Shown: positions 1 through 12,911, numbered from the stretch's first letter. The stretch is 64,000 nt of DNA from Obelidium mucronatum (GCA_025765595.1 JAIVFH010000002.1:62001-126000); one strand, 5' to 3'. Notes: generated from the sequence alone by a model not told the origin. A program made the numbers and translations.

Positions 1-845
1 TCGATGCCTTGAAAGTCATGTGAGAGTTTTTGACGCAATTGAAACCATTTTAATTACAAGTCGTTATAGTATGACTGGACCTGCTGGGACCCCTTACGCT
101 TTTGGAGTTGAGTTAAACAATAACCCAAGCTATTTTTCTTATTATAAGTTTAAATTTAAATGTTAAAATAAGTGCTTTGAGTTCAACGTGGCGTTTCCAT
201 CAAATTACCCTCAAATCCCACCACATGCTCAACTCCTGACCACGGGTGGTGGTACTGTTCGATTTAACCCGAATCTTTACAACTGTGGGAAAATTTGTGT
301 GTCGTTGTTGGGTACTTGGCCTGGTCAAAAGCCAGAAGAACGCTGGCAACCGGGGAAGAGTACCTTGCTTCAGGTCAACCAATACATCTTCTTCCTTCCC
401 CCAAAACTTAATCGGAATATGTGTTGCAGGTTCTTGTGAGTGTCCAATCGCTGATCATGGTTGAATTTCCATTTTTCAACGAGCCTGGTTATGAAAGTTT
501 GAAGAGTCCGACATATCCTGCAAGCATAGCCTACAACCAAAATCTTCATGTTGAAACTGTGAGGTGGTGATTTTCTACTCCACCAATGGCTTATTTGTTT
601 TCCATCATAATAATCGTTGTCATACAAACAGACACGCCATTGTGGGCCAACTGCGTAATACTACTCTCTTGGAAACTGCTGGTTTTGGCAAAGTAATTCG
701 CAACCATTTTTTTCTTTGCAAAGACGACGTGAAGAAGCAAGTTGCTGATTGGGCTAAAGCTGCCAATCCAGCGTCCAAAACATTATGGAATACTTTAATC
801 AAGGAAGTGAATGTGGAGTTTGATAAACTCACCAGTTTGCAATGA
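1..845 (+). CDS. Ubiquitin-conjugating enzyme, BIRC6/UBE2O-type (3' part only)
   Basis: Partial gene, cut by the left edge. It encodes an E2 domain of the large BIRC6/UBE2O type, which transfers ubiquitin from its active-site cysteine to substrates. Seen: a segment reading MTGPAGTPYAFG (from 71), an intron of about 80 nt ending near 187, then TTGGGTVRFNPNLYNCGK followed by the active-site stretch ICVSLLGTW, and a second exon with FFNEPGYES. These are hallmark motifs of this E2 subgroup. The last exon ends at the stop at 843-845 and contains AGFGKVIRNHFFL, matching the post-UBC helix of the family. How much lies upstream cannot be seen, so any N-terminal BIR repeats or other domains are unknown. 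Confidence 0.8.
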
Positions 846-1034
846 GAGAGAGGGCCGGAGGGTTGTTTAGTATGGCAGAATTGCAAGAAAGGTTTTATCA
901 GCATGCTAAATATATGTAAATCTTTGTTTCAAACCTCGAAGACCGATGAAGGCAATCTCTCAGCCTCAAGGGTAGTGAAGGGTTCAATAGATGGTCAACG
1001 CAATTGATTTCGTTCCGTTACTTCCGATAATAAA

Positions 1035-4000
1035 ATGTTGAGATTTCGGAACGCCACGAAGACCCCTAAGCTGCCCTTTGGCGCCCGCCCCTACCACTAC
1101 ACCCGCGACCAAGTCTATGGATTCCGCGAACCCGTTACTCGCAATCTGCCTGACTGTGAGCCTCGCGGACCTTCGGAATCATCCCAGACTCGAGAAAAAG
1201 AATGCTAAACTCTAACAACACCACTACTAGACACTCCCGAGCAACTCGCAAACCGCGCCAAAGCTTCGAATCTTCTTCGTTTCGTCACTTATTATCGAAG
1301 CTTGGGCCACCGGCTGGCTGCCCTCGACCCCCTCAATATTACTCCCGCCGACCCGTCCGCTTTGTACCAACTGGACCCTGCGCGTTACGGACTCTCAAAT
1401 GACATGGAATTCGACGTGAACGGCATTGTAAACACTGGAAGCGAAGGACAAAATGTGCTGCCGTTGAGTCAGATTATCCAGCGCCTAAACAGAACCTACG
1501 CAGGGTCTGTCGGATTCGAGTTTGCGCATTTGCCAGTATGTTTTTTGTACATTGCTTCTGGTCTTTTACTCACTTTGTGATATCTGGTTGTAGAATGTTA
1601 GTGAGCGAAGATGGTGCAATGAACTTGTTGAGACAATTTATGCGGATCGAGCTGTCAGTGTGGATTCCCAAAAGCGCATTCTTCATCTTTTAAGCCGTTC
1701 AGAAGTATGTTTCGTGCAATATCGCGTCAAGGTTGAGACTATTAACGCTCCATTCAGGCTTTTGACCATTTTATGGCAAAGAGGTTTCCTCAAGTCAAAA
1801 GATACGGCTTGGAAGGCGCGGAGTCTATGATGGTTGTTATGGATGAGCTCTTTAAGCTCTCTGGCGAAGGTTTGTTTTTCTTCTCAAAAAAAAATGTGAC
1901 GTTGAAAAAACAAAAACCCAGCAAATGTAAAGGATGTCGTGATTGGGATGCCCCATCGTGGCAGACTTAATCTATTGACTGATCTTTTGCAGTACTCTCC
2001 AAAAGCTCTCTTCAACAAAATCAAGGGGAACTCCGAATTCCCAGAAGACGTTCCTGGAGCTGGGGACGTACTTTCTCATGTGAGTATAGATGGGATAAAA
2101 TGCGGCTGTCACTTATATGTATTCTATAACTCGTTAGATTGCCCAATCTGTTGATTTGACATATCCCACGGCTCGTAATCCAGTCCATGTATCCCTCCTT
2201 CATAACCCATCACATCTGGAAGCCATTAACCCAGTTTCTGCTGGAAAGGCTCGTGCAAAGCAGTTTGATCTCCTTAAGACAATTGATAAGTCTGCTAATT
2301 CAACTCCGGAATGTGATATCGGAGACCGCGTCCTTTGCGTCCAACTCCATGGAGATAGTGCTTTTGCTGGCCAGGGAGTTGTGATGGAAACTCTCGCCTT
2401 GTCGAATCTGCCCCACTATACTTGCGGCGGAAGTATCCACCTGATTGTGAACAACCAGATTGGATATACAACACAAGCACAAAATGCTAGAAGCACAATC
2501 TATAGCAGTGATGTGGGAAAAATTATTGATGCTCCTGTTATCCACGTCAACGCCGATTTCCCTGAGGTTTGGTACCGCAAACGAACAACTGAGTCATTAA
2601 TTTCACTGTTCAGGACGTTGCTGTTGCAACTCAAATTGCTTTCGAATACCGCAACAAATTCCGCAAAGACGTTATCATTGATTTGATTGCATATCGTCGG
2701 ATGGGTCATAATGAATTGGATGAACCAGGTTTGTCCAATGTCAATTTGTGTTAGCCTCGACATATTTCTTAACCAAACTTTGCAGCATTCACGCAACCTG
2801 TTATGTACTCCAATATTCGTGGTCGCCGCAGCGTTCCAAAGCTTTATGAAGAAAAGCTTGTCAAGGAAGGGGTGGTAACACAGCAAGAGATTGATGAAGT
2901 GCGCAATTCATACACCACATATTTGGATAGTCAATTAGAAGCGAGCTATGAGTACCAGCCAGAGGTGGGGATTGACAGGTTTTCCTTAACATTACTCAAA
3001 AGGTCCTTAGGCCGAAACCTTGAAGGGAAAGTGGAGCGGAATGAGAATCGCTCATGAAACCGTGTCTTCAGTTGATACAGGAGTTGCGTTGGAAACTCTG
3101 AAGGAAGTTGGTGTTGCATCAGTCGCCACTCATGGAATTGTAAGAGAAGACGCCATGCTCTGATGAGTCGCTTAAACAGAGGAAATACTTTTAGACCCCG
3201 CACAGTCGTTTGGCAAAGTTCCATATCACTCCCCGTCTCAACAAAATCGAAGCTGGGACTGGACTTGACTGGGCAACTTGCGAGGCATTAGCCTTTGGAT
3301 CCCTTCTCCTCCAAGATTATAATGTCCGCATATCAGGTCAAGACGTCGGACGAGGAACATTTTCTCAGCGCCATGCAATGCTTGTGGATCAAAAGGATGA
3401 ACATGTCATCATCCCATTAAACCACATTCAAGAGTCCCAAACCGGCAAGATGGAGATTGCCAACAGCAATTTGAGTGAATTTGCAGTGCTTGGATTTGAA
3501 GTCGGTGTCAGTTGGGAGAATCCAAATCGGTTGGTTATTTGGGAAGCCCAGTTTGGGGACTTTTTCAATGGTGCTCAGGTAAGCGGAGGAGAGGTCAAGC
3601 TAGAAGTTTCTTACACAATTTTCAGATTATTATCGACACTTTCTTGACAAGCAGCGAGAGTAAGTGGTTGAGACAGACCGGTTTGGTTATGTTGTTACCA
3701 CATGGATATGATGGGGCTGGACCTGAGCACTCTAGTTGCAGAATAGAAAGATTTTTGCAGGTTGGTTCTATACTTCGTGTTTGCACCTTCCTTTAAACTT
3801 TTGGCTCAGTTGACAGATGCCAAGTTTGACTACTCTGACCCAACTCCTGATAACTGTAACATGCATGTTGCTTATCCTACTACACCTGCCCAAATGTTTC
3901 ATCTTTTGAGACGACAGGTATGCAAAATAATCTTTATACGATAAAAGCTAAGTAGGCGATTGTGCCAGATGATTCGAGACTATCGCCGACCCCTCATTAT

Positions 4001-4573
4001 TGCTGGCCCAAAGACACTTCTTCGTCATCCATCTGTTGTTTCTAATCTTTCTGAAATGGGTCCTGGAACTAGTTTCCAACCAGTTCTTGCCGATGCTTCG
4101 TCCCCCAAAGATACAAAACGTGTTGTGTTCTTGTCTGGAAAGTTGTACTACGATTTAGTCAAGGAACGAGAAACAAAGGGTCTCAACAACAGTATTGCCC
4201 TTGTTAGATTGGAAGAGATTGCCCCTTTTCCTTGGACTGAAATTAAACAGACGCTTGATGGATTCCCCAATGCGACAGGTATAAGTCTCCAGTGAGTTAT
4301 TGAAATCTCTTACAATTTCAATTCCTTCAGAGTTTTTGTGGGTGCAGGAAGAACCGCAGAACCAAGGATCATACACTTTCGTAGCGCCACGATTGGAGCA
4401 ACTCCTTCCAAAGGGATCTAAGGTACATAACACTTTCTCGTGATAAATATGCTCATTACCGCTTCAAACAGTTGCGTTACGTCGGTCGCAAGACGCTGGC
4501 GGTTCCAGCCACCGGAATCGGATCTCGCTACAAAAAGGAGCAAGCCGCTGTTATTTCTGGTGCTTTTAATTAA
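1035..4573 (+). CDS. DHTKD1: 2-oxoadipate dehydrogenase E1 (DHTKD1-type)
   Basis: Thiamine-diphosphate dehydrogenase subunit that decarboxylates 2-oxoadipate in mitochondrial lysine and tryptophan breakdown. At least nine exons. The first (ATG at 1035) contains [11 protein letters not shown] 5' intron of about 75 nt (donor near 1156, branch CTAAC near 1213) removes an in-frame TAA at 1206. Later exons carry [43 protein letters not shown], the thiamine-binding region around [11 protein letters not shown], and MGHNELDEP. The C-terminal transketolase half has [15 protein letters not shown] and [14 protein letters not shown]. These match DHTKD1 better than OGDH, for example the VYGFR start and the short N-terminus. 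The gene ends at TAA 4571-4573. Reading frames are intact apart from introns. DHTKD1 versus OGDH is judged from remembered family motifs. Confidence 0.88.
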
Positions 4574-4637
4574 CGATATTTTTTTGGAAATAAAACTTGA
4601 ATGACAATTCCAAACCGTTTTTCTTTCCAAAACACAA

Positions 4638-7600
4638 ATGGCCGAAGAGCTCACTTACCTTATTGTAAAAAACTATGAAGGCGAATACCTTACACCGGCA
4701 GTCATTACGCCGCTGGGATCCACCGACCTTCTCTCGGCAACAAACCCCGCAGGGCATCACTGCAGCAACGCGATTCCAGCCCCAGCAGAGCCAGCAGATC
4801 CTCAACAAACTGACCCTGATCACAATCATATTCCGCACGATGATTCTCATGAAAACAGCGCCAACCCTCCTCTGCCGCCACGAAACAGCACCGCGTCTCA
4901 AAAACAAGAACCGCAACTTTTCCATGGAGCCGGCCACATACTCTTCAACAGCGGACATACCTTTACTGGATCGTTCGCAAACGGATTCATGGAAGGAAAA
5001 GGAAGTTTTATTTGGCGTGATGGTGTCAAATACGAAGGAGATTTCAAGGACAACAAAATCAGCGGCAGTGGAGAGTATACTTGGAAAAACGGAAGCAAAT
5101 ACGTAGGAAATGTGAAAGATGGATTGAGAAGTGGTGCAGGAAGATTTGTGTGCGGTGGCGGATTGAAAGGAAGTGTTGTTTATGAAGGACATTGGAACGA
5201 AGGCAAGGCGAATGGATCTGTTGAGTATTGTGAATTCTTTTTCTAGACCATGCTTCTTAAACCTACTTGTCCTTTGTTCTTCGTGTTTCAGGGAAAGTTG
5301 GTGTATAACAAAGAAGGCACGTGTTTCTACGAAGGCACGTGGTTCAATGGTTTAAAGCATGGAACTGGAACAATGCGTTATGCGTCAGGAAATGTTTACT
5401 CTGGTGAATGGTTTAAAAATGTTAAACAAGGACTTGGCAAGATGATATGGGCCGATCGCGGAGAAGAATACGACGGGGAATGGGAGGTGAGCTCCTGCGT
5501 ATTTATCGGTTTAAATAACGAAAAGGATTTGCTTACCAGAACGGTATGCCCCACGGAAGGGGAATTTACACCTGGAAAGTGAATCACTCAAAAAATCACC
5601 AACTTCCCATGCAAAACACATATGAAGGGGAATGGATTTGCGGAAAACGCTCGGGATATGGTGTTTTTGAATATGCGAGTGGCGCTCGATACGAGGGCCA
5701 GTGGAAAGAGAATCTCAAGGTAAACTGTTGGCTGTTTAATAAAGAAGCGTTTAACAAATTGGAAAATAGCATGGCCATGGTAGCTGCATTTACGAAAACG
5801 GGAGAATATTCACTGGGGAGTTCGTAAACGACAGGCCTGTTGGAGAGGCCCCGAAATTCCAAAACGGTGAATCATATAATTCTCCTTTAAATGGACTACT
5901 GAACACAAACCCAACCAGATTATCCATTCATTTTCAGTCTCACTGGATTGCATGTGAATGAATCTGATCCGGTGCTTGTTGAAGAAACGATGCGGTCAAT
6001 CAACAACGTCATTCTTCGCCACACAGATGACTTGAGAAGAGTTTACTCTCATTATTGCGCGCTTGGTGTCACAGAAAAAGACGCGGGGCCCAATCATGCA
6101 GTTAATAGAATTCAGTTATGGAAGTTTTTTGACGATTGCAAGTTGAAGCAAAAGGGCCATTCGTTTGGTGAGTGAACATGAATCCAAACTGCAATCGAAA
6201 ACCAACCTTCAAAAAAACACAAAAGTTGATTTGGACAAAACATGTGTTGCACACTTCAAAAATCAACCTCTATTTAAAAAGCTCTATGATGTGAGGATAT
6301 TGTTTGTTCGCCACCTCGCTTATTTGAGTATAGGATCCGCACAACGTGTCGCATCATTTTATATTCCGAGACTTTTTGGATGTTATTTTGAGAGTGGCAC
6401 ATCGAGTTTACAGCACCCATATGGCAGATTTATCTATCCACGAACATGGTATTGCCGCAACATTTTCGCATTTTATCAAGGCCGATATCATCCCCAATGT
6501 TAAAGAAGAAAATCATCACACCGAACAAAATGAATCAATGGTCTTGAATCAGTCCCTGTTTGCGGTAGGGAGCTGATTGTTTTTATTGGGAAAGACTGAT
6601 GCTTCTTACCTAGGTTATGGAACAAACCTACTCCGATCGGATCTATAAACTATATAGCTCATTAGCCTCCGCCAACTTTCGCAAGACCATCTCAATCAGA
6701 ATATTGCTTCATTTCATGAATGTAAGCCTGCTCTTCCGCATTTGGAAATTGGATTCCATAACATGCATGTTAGGACGCCAAATTTATCGACAACGAGTCA
6801 GGCCCTCTCAGTATCACAAAATTTATCAGTATTTTTGATACGCACGTTCCTGGCGTAGTAGGAGACTTGGGGTCTTACAACCTGGAATTCGAGGTAAAGA
6901 CATCCAACGTGGTCAGTGTTAACAGAAATTGCCATTATACAGGTTGTTCCCTATGAAATGTTTGTGGCGTTCTATGACTGCTTGAAGCATAAATCGCTCG
7001 GTATTCTTCGCCAGAGGGCGTATGAAGCAGCTGCACTGAAGGCCGCAGAAAAAGCCGCTGTTGCCGCAGCAATTGAAGCTGAACGTCTTGCATTAGAGAT
7101 GCAGTCTCAAGCGGCCTTGTTGGCAGAGGAAGCGGCCAAAGACGCCGAAGTGGCTGCATTAACAGTCGAAGCGACATCAAAAGAAACCGAAAAGCCAGAG
7201 CTGCCTGAAGCTCCAGTGGTATTTGTTCAATTCATGATGACTCTTTCGTAGTAAAAGAGCCCAATTTTGTAGGGAAAGAAAGATAAAGGCGGAAAGGTAC
7301 ATAAGGATGCGGCTGGAGGGAAAGCTGCCAAAGATACCCCCAAAGACGGTAAAGACGGCGCCAAAGATACAAAAGATAGCACTGCTGGGCAACAAAAGCC
7401 GACGGGAGCAGTTGCAAATGACGCCCCAAAAGAAAAGGAATCTCAAATTCGCTCCGGATCGTTTGCTTTGGAAGGCTTGAAGTTATGCGATGGCGCCTTT
7501 GTTGAGGAGGAACCCAATGTGGAAGTCAAGACAGTAATGCCGACAATCGAAGAATTCGAAGATCTTGGTGAGAACTTTGCTACACATACCTTACCGCGAA

Positions 7601-7702
7601 ACACTGATATCATAGTTTTAAGAAGGGCCTACTGATGATGAAATCGCTGATATGCTGTCTGGCTTATTCACACAGCTTTTAAAATTTGCAGAAAGCAAAT
7701 GA
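4638..7702 (+). CDS. RSPH10B: Radial spoke head 10 homolog B-like MORN-repeat protein
   Basis: Structural protein of the axonemal radial spoke in motile flagella. Seen: an N-terminal low-complexity stretch, then about eight MORN repeats ([30 protein letters not shown] units) spread over three exons between about 4920 and 5850. The motif HWNEGKANG and a [13 protein letters not shown] series follow the order of RSPH10B. A helical region follows (a segment reading [12 protein letters not shown] near 6030), then an Ala/Glu-rich coiled coil (7010-7200) and a Lys/Asp-rich tail. The last intron (7571 to about 7627) joins to the terminal exon, which ends with stop 7700-7702. It starts 64 bp after the DHTKD1-like gene on the same strand. 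Its presence implies the organism makes a flagellum. Confidence 0.8.
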
Positions 7703-7880
7703 AGTGCACCATATTATTCTTTGTGTCTTGCTCGTTATTCATTTGCTTCTATCACAACAGCCCAACTATTTGTAAACACCAATCACTTCTCTATTTATCG
7801 TTCAGTAGTTCTAAAGCCTGCATCTGAATCATTTGGCCTTTGTTCATGCTGCGACTTTAGTCTCGAATAAATGAACAAGA
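7703..7880. other. Convergent intergenic spacer
   Basis: A 178-bp spacer between the 3' ends of the radial-spoke gene and the first transcription-factor paralog. It is A/T-rich. The only signal is AATAAA near 7866, in + orientation. No gene is seen. Confidence 0.5.
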
Positions 7881-9732
7881 TTATGGCATTTGGTTTTGCA
7901 ACGTCCAAAAAAGTCTCCAGCTGTCTTCGGTCTCCCCAGACCAAGAAATCCCACCAATTTCGGCTCCAAGAAGGCCCAAGAAAGAGCGCGGTTCCGAAAC
8001 ACCGCGAGAACCTTCAGCTTTCACAATTCCCACGTCTTCAAAATAACCTGTGGTCTCAAACCCCATATCCAGAAACATGCTGTCGATGCAAGTCACCAGC
8101 GGGGAAAAGAAGCTATCCTCTATCCCGAACTTAATTCCGGCTTTCATAAACGCCATAATTTTAGAAAGCCCACTCGCTACACGCAGAATCTTCGACCTCA
8201 ATCCTAACAGATTCCTCCATTCGGCCGTCATTCGACGAGCTATAAACCATAGAGTAACGATTCCTTCGAATAGCGCAAAGAAACAAAGATGATGTGGACT
8301 TCTGTTGAACCAACGCGGTAGTATCACTGCAGGAGATTTTTCTTGCAAATGCGTCAAGAAAGAGAACATATGTACAATTTGACAAGCTGCACCGTATGTC
8401 TGTGTAATGGTATTATGGATGATATATTGGGTTGAGGAATCTAATCTTTCGGGTTTACACGAACTGAGCATAGATGTGTAAAGAGTGGGTCGGTGGAGCA
8501 CGCATATGGAAGCATTTGAAAGCAAGTTGAGTAAAATTGCACCAGAAGCTTCTACTGGAGACTCTATGCTTATGAAGTTTAGTTTTGAGAGGTATCTCTC
8601 AAAGTCTCTTTCAGACAGGAAGTCAGTGCAATCAGAGCCAAGATAGTATTCCGGAGCAATACGGAATTGAGTTAATATTGCTGAATAGTTGAGTGCTGAG
8701 GACGACTGGGAGGCAATCAGAGCGGCAAGAGTCGCAGGAGTCGTGGAATACGATTTTCGAATTGTGCCAATCATTCGTAAAAGCTCCAAAGTTGACAAGA
8801 ATCCCGCATGATACTGGAATATTGGTTCTGGTATATTAATTGCGCATGGTGCCTTGATATTACGGCAGTTTATCTGAGTTGAGTATCCAACGTATGACGT
8901 CGCTTCCACTTCCACAAGCACCCAATAAACACCCCAGAATGCTCGTCTTCGATCCTCTTTTTGGCGAGGCGATAAATTCAGGTCGTAAAGCCATGGGGAA
9001 TCGTCAGGGTCAACGTCAAGGCGAAGTGCCACAATCAAATCCACGGCCGCTCTCAAAAACGCATGTGAACTACATGTTTGGCCCCTTGCTGAATCGAATT
9101 CAATTCGTTAGACGGTTAGATCCCGAAGTGAAACTGCTATTTTGGTATCGCCAGCTTACCTTGGCTGAAAAGGTAGAGGTTGTAGATTGCTTGAACGGTT
9201 TGGTAATTGGGCTTTGCAGAACTGGCACGCAGGAACGCTTTGTATGCTCTTCGATAGTAGCTTCGTGCCAGCTCAGGTAACTCCAGAAACTGTGCGCTAA
9301 TGGCACCGACGATCAGCCTGATCAGTGATATGCATCGATAAATTGATTGACTTCATTAAGGACATGAGCTTACCGCAATGCCGGCGGCTGATGAAAGAAT
9401 GTTCGGAGAAAATGGTCTCCATCGAAGGAAAAATACATCCGTTTGTTTGCTGCGCTCAGCTCAAGAACCAGCAAGTAGTCTGCAATTGACGGCATCAGAT
9501 CCGGATCTTCGAGCTCCCATCGTCTCATCTCTTGATCGATTAGAGGAGTTTCCATCACATCAACAATGTGGTCCAACGGCGTCATGTTGTGGGTGGTGCC
9601 TGTATCAACAGGCGACTCTGCGAAGTATTCCTGTCCAAGACATCTTTCCTCGCATGCTTTCGACTTGTGGAGAAATGTGTGATTTGATAAGGAAGTGCTG
9701 GTGACCCCCGGCTTGTCGGCCAAGTTTGTCAT
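7881..9732 (-). CDS. Fungal transcription-factor (MHR) domain protein, paralog A
   Basis: Member of a five-gene family in this window. Three exons: ATG at 9732 to about 9376, a middle exon about 9300-9150 (SYYRRAYKAFLR), and a long exon down to 7881. Family landmarks are METPLID and LEDPDLMPS in exon 1, DVDPDDSPWL and RQKEDRRRAFWGVYW in exon 3, and the ending RSFLGLLG followed by SWRLFW. The DPDDSPWL/EDRRRAFW block resembles the fungal-specific transcription-factor (MHR, fungal_trans) domain of zinc-cluster regulators. No zinc cluster is visible at the N-terminus, so DNA binding is doubtful. The start was chosen because the longer in-frame ATG at 9780 overlaps the end of paralog B. The chosen ATG lies only 7 nt after the stop of paralog B. 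The target is unknown. Confidence 0.65.
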
Positions 9733-9739
9733 ACTTTTT

Positions 9740-11847
9740 CTACTTAAACACTTTCCAAAACAGATTCCAACTCTCTTCACTGCTGCCTTGCCAACGGATA
9801 CCTCCAGACAATTCCATACCCAACAAGCCCAAAAACGATCTGGGCTCCTTTGCGATAGGTCTCACCCAGGAATTATCGAGTGATACCACTTTCATCGCTA
9901 CTACAAGGTTCTCAATCGCGGTATCATTGACTCGCGCTTCCGATTCATTGTTGGCATAATCTAAATCACTCAGCATGGCCTGCATACACTGAAGAATTGG
10001 TGCAAACAGACCATCATCGGGATTGAAATCTCCACTCTCATCTGATCCTGAACGGCCTGCTGCGCTTTTTACAAACAACATCATTTCCAGCAAACGTGGC
10101 CTCAAGTCAACCCACTTTGCTACTGGGCAATTCACCAGTCTCAACCAAATTGAGTCCATCCGACACCCAACATACCAAAATACAATCATGGCCTGAAACA
10201 TTGAATGAGCAGTTTCGCTGTCACAGAGATACACGTAATTACGGAGATCTGCTGGAACCCATGTATGCCGGTTTGGGCCCCAAGTAATATCCACTAGAAA
10301 TGTAGAAAGACAAGCGATACGGTTCGCAGCGTCAAGAGATTGGGAGATTGCATTCTTGAGAATAAGCTGAATCTCTGAGCTCAAAAACATGGGATGAAAG
10401 GATGGGAGTCCCGTGAAATAGAGCCTTGGGCGATGGAGTACACAAGTACTTGCGAGCATAAAAAAAGTTATCACAATTGCATCAGCGATATCACTACGAG
10501 GTATTGAAAAGAGTTGGCTCAGTAGTCTTTGGCAATCTTCATAAGGCAGACAGGTAGAGGATAGAGCAACAAATTGGAATTGTTTGGGAACAGCAGAGTG
10601 TACCATCAACAGAGCTGAAGTGAGAGATTCTGAAGCCAAAATAGTTTGATAATCAGACGGAGGGGACGAGAAGTGACGCTTCATCAGGCCAAACAATCGA
10701 TACAATTCACACAGAGGTTTCATCGTAGAATAGCCTTCAAAAATAAGGAATGGTGTATCAACAGCTGCTGGTGGTTTGATTTTATCTGAAGTGAGACGAA
10801 ATGGAAACGCATCGCTGGAGGTTGCCTGGTCTTCCATCATTAACCAATAGCAACTCCAAAAGGCTTTACGGCGATCTTCTTTTTCGCGAGGGCTCAGATT
10901 GAGATGAAACAACCAAGGAGAATCATCTGGATCAATGTCAAGCCGAAGTTGCACAATCAATTCGGTTATGATTTTGTAAAATGACCGCCCAAGCTCTGGT
11001 CGCCCCTTCCCTGCACCAAAACAAATTCTTAGATTACGTTTTCCACATTAAATTCTACCATACATTTTGCAAATAGGAGTATTCCATATAGACTGAACGG
11101 TTTGATAGGATGGCTCCTCTTCAGAGAGTGCTTTAATGCACGCCTTCCGCGCGCGATTGTAATACGAGAGAGCGAGCTCTTTGGGAAGTCGTGGGGATGA
11201 GCTGTGAGCTGCCAGTGCGCATTTCGTCAGCCGCAGAATTGGATGCAGGTGAAAGAATGAATTTAAGAAATAGTCTCCATCATAAGCGAATGCTAGTGGT
11301 GCTGACTTGAAATTACGGGTGTGGACACGTTGAACTAGCAAGAAATCGTCAAGGGAAGGCATCAAATCGGGATCCTCTAGCCCCCATCCCCTGCTATTTG
11401 TATCCATCAAGGGAGATTCAGCAGCCTGAATCAGAAGATCCAGACTGCGCTTTATAACGGGCTGGGAATATCTTGTTGTACAATCGAACGACACATCAAG
11501 TCTTGCTGGGGCTTCTTGCTGCTCCATAGCACCATTCTCCCACAAAGTTCCTTCTTGGTGCAAGAGTGATGTTTCAGACATAAGAATTATTTGATTTAAG
11601 GCCGATTCTTGAGGGGGAGACGAATCAGTTACGAACTGTCACAATCGGAAGTAACAATTGGACTACATCCCGCATATCAACCAGAACCTGGAGCCACGCA
11701 AAGCGCATTACAGCTCGCTGCTGCTTCGCCGAAGCTTAAGGTGTTTGACGCAAATCGATTCGACTCCATTGTTTGCAAATGGTTTGTGCATATTTGGCAT
11801 GAAACTGCTTCGAGCCTCTTACGTTGGATGCACTGAGTGCATAGCAT
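9740..11847 (-). CDS. Fungal transcription-factor (MHR) domain protein, paralog B
   Basis: Second member of the family, upstream of paralog A on the same strand. The core exons are 11581-11048 (SPLMDTNSRGW, LEDPDLMPS) and 10960-9740 (DIDPDDSPWLFHLNLSP, REKEDRRKAFW, RSFLGLLG, ending FWKVFK). A short upstream reading frame from ATG 11847 begins MLCTQCIQRKRL and then has CQIC. This resembles the start of the zinc cluster in paralog D (MKCNRC) and paralog E (MRCLRC). It can be spliced to the core through a donor at GTGGCT and an acceptor ending GACAG near 11642. That exon is inferred. Unlike paralogs A, C, D and E, the junction around HPILRLTKCAL has no intron, which suggests intron loss. Confidence 0.6.
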
Positions 11848-11889
11848 ATATCTTTCTTCTATTGTAAAAAATAATAATTATCTGTTTTA

Positions 11890-12867
11890 TTATTTGTTTG
11901 ACGATGTGTCTTTCATGGTCGCACTTGTGGACATTGAATGGTTCAGCTCTGTCAACACATTCCGCAACTTTTCTTTCAATCCATATGTATTCTCAACTGA
12001 ACTTGGTTTGTCAGATATCCGTTGGTAGTGCAGCCGTATTTTCAGGACAATCATGTTCAAACAAATTGCACTTGAAGTGAGAGCTATCAATGACAGAAAA
12101 ACGTTTGAATATGGGGTATCGAGTCCGTGCTGTAGGAATCCCGCTGTCACCAAGCAAATCACAGCAAACACAGAAACACATCCAAAAGTCCCGTGCCATG
12201 CAATTGTTGTAAACTTTACATCTTCAGTGGAGATAGAATCTCCTCTCTTCCTCATTTTGGCGAGATAGAGGAGGAAGCAAACAAGTAGCATCGCGTCATA
12301 AAGTAATACAATGAAACCAGTGGTGACCATTGAGACAAAATATGCCCATAGCGCAATTGCTTGCTGATCTGGCAAATGTGAATCGCTCCAAAATGCCACA
12401 AGAGCACTGGCAATTATCTCCGAAATAAACGCAAAGGGAGAACAGAACCAGAGCAGCTTTACAGGGAACACACACCGACGTGAAATATGCGCAACAACAT
12501 CTTTGGATCGAATATAAGAGTAGGTCATATAACAGTACTCGACAGCCGCAAAACAACCTGCATTTTCCAGTTCAATGTTTATGAACGCGTCAGTTTAAAA
12601 AGCAAGAAACTTGCCAATGGATACCACAAAAGGAATCTTGAGCTTTTGAGTTAAATGCTCTTGAGACACCATAACGCAAGATATTAAGGCATAGGCACAA
12701 CCGAAGCCAGTTCCAATAAACAAGATGCCATTCACAACAACCCAGACAGAGTCTCGCGATATCCTTGACACAAACCAGGCCAGCCCTAAAAACTGTAACG
12801 CAAAAAGCGCCGTGGAAACTGCATATATCGCGCCAGCAATGATGTCTTCGACAGTAGTTTCTACCAT
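11890..12867 (-). CDS. Predicted seven-helix membrane protein, function unknown
   Basis: Two exons. The first (from ATG 12867) holds about three hydrophobic helices, including IIAGAIYAVSTALFALQFL and the stretch from WVVVNGILF on. The second, down to 11890, holds about four more, followed by a polar C-terminal tail with a coiled stretch. The overall plan looks like a GPCR-sized 7TM protein, but I recognise no family motif. The junction is best explained by a GC-AG intron with donor GCAAGT near 12617. An alternative GT donor 4 nt downstream gives the wrong frame for the membrane exon. The gene starts about 44 bp after the SEC6 stop, and its own stop is about 42 bp before the putative start of paralog B. 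It is therefore part of a tight minus-strand series. Confidence 0.55.
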
Positions 12868-12911
12868 GACAAATTTTATTTTGACAATGCTTTCCCATTG
12901 TTTATTCCCTC

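Noticed and set aside
1206..1208. In-frame TAA in the 2-oxoadipate dehydrogenase gene
   Set aside because: It lies in a short intron with a good donor, CTAAC branch and CTACTAG acceptor; the frame joins perfectly across it.
8879..9280. Plus-strand frame of 133 residues
   Set aside because: Mirror of the conserved paralog A exons on the minus strand; no family resemblance of its own.
9370..9780. Longer start for paralog A at 9780, with a CFGKC motif
   Set aside because: It would overlap the end of paralog B in another frame; the cysteine pair does not match the zinc cluster spacing of paralogs D and E.
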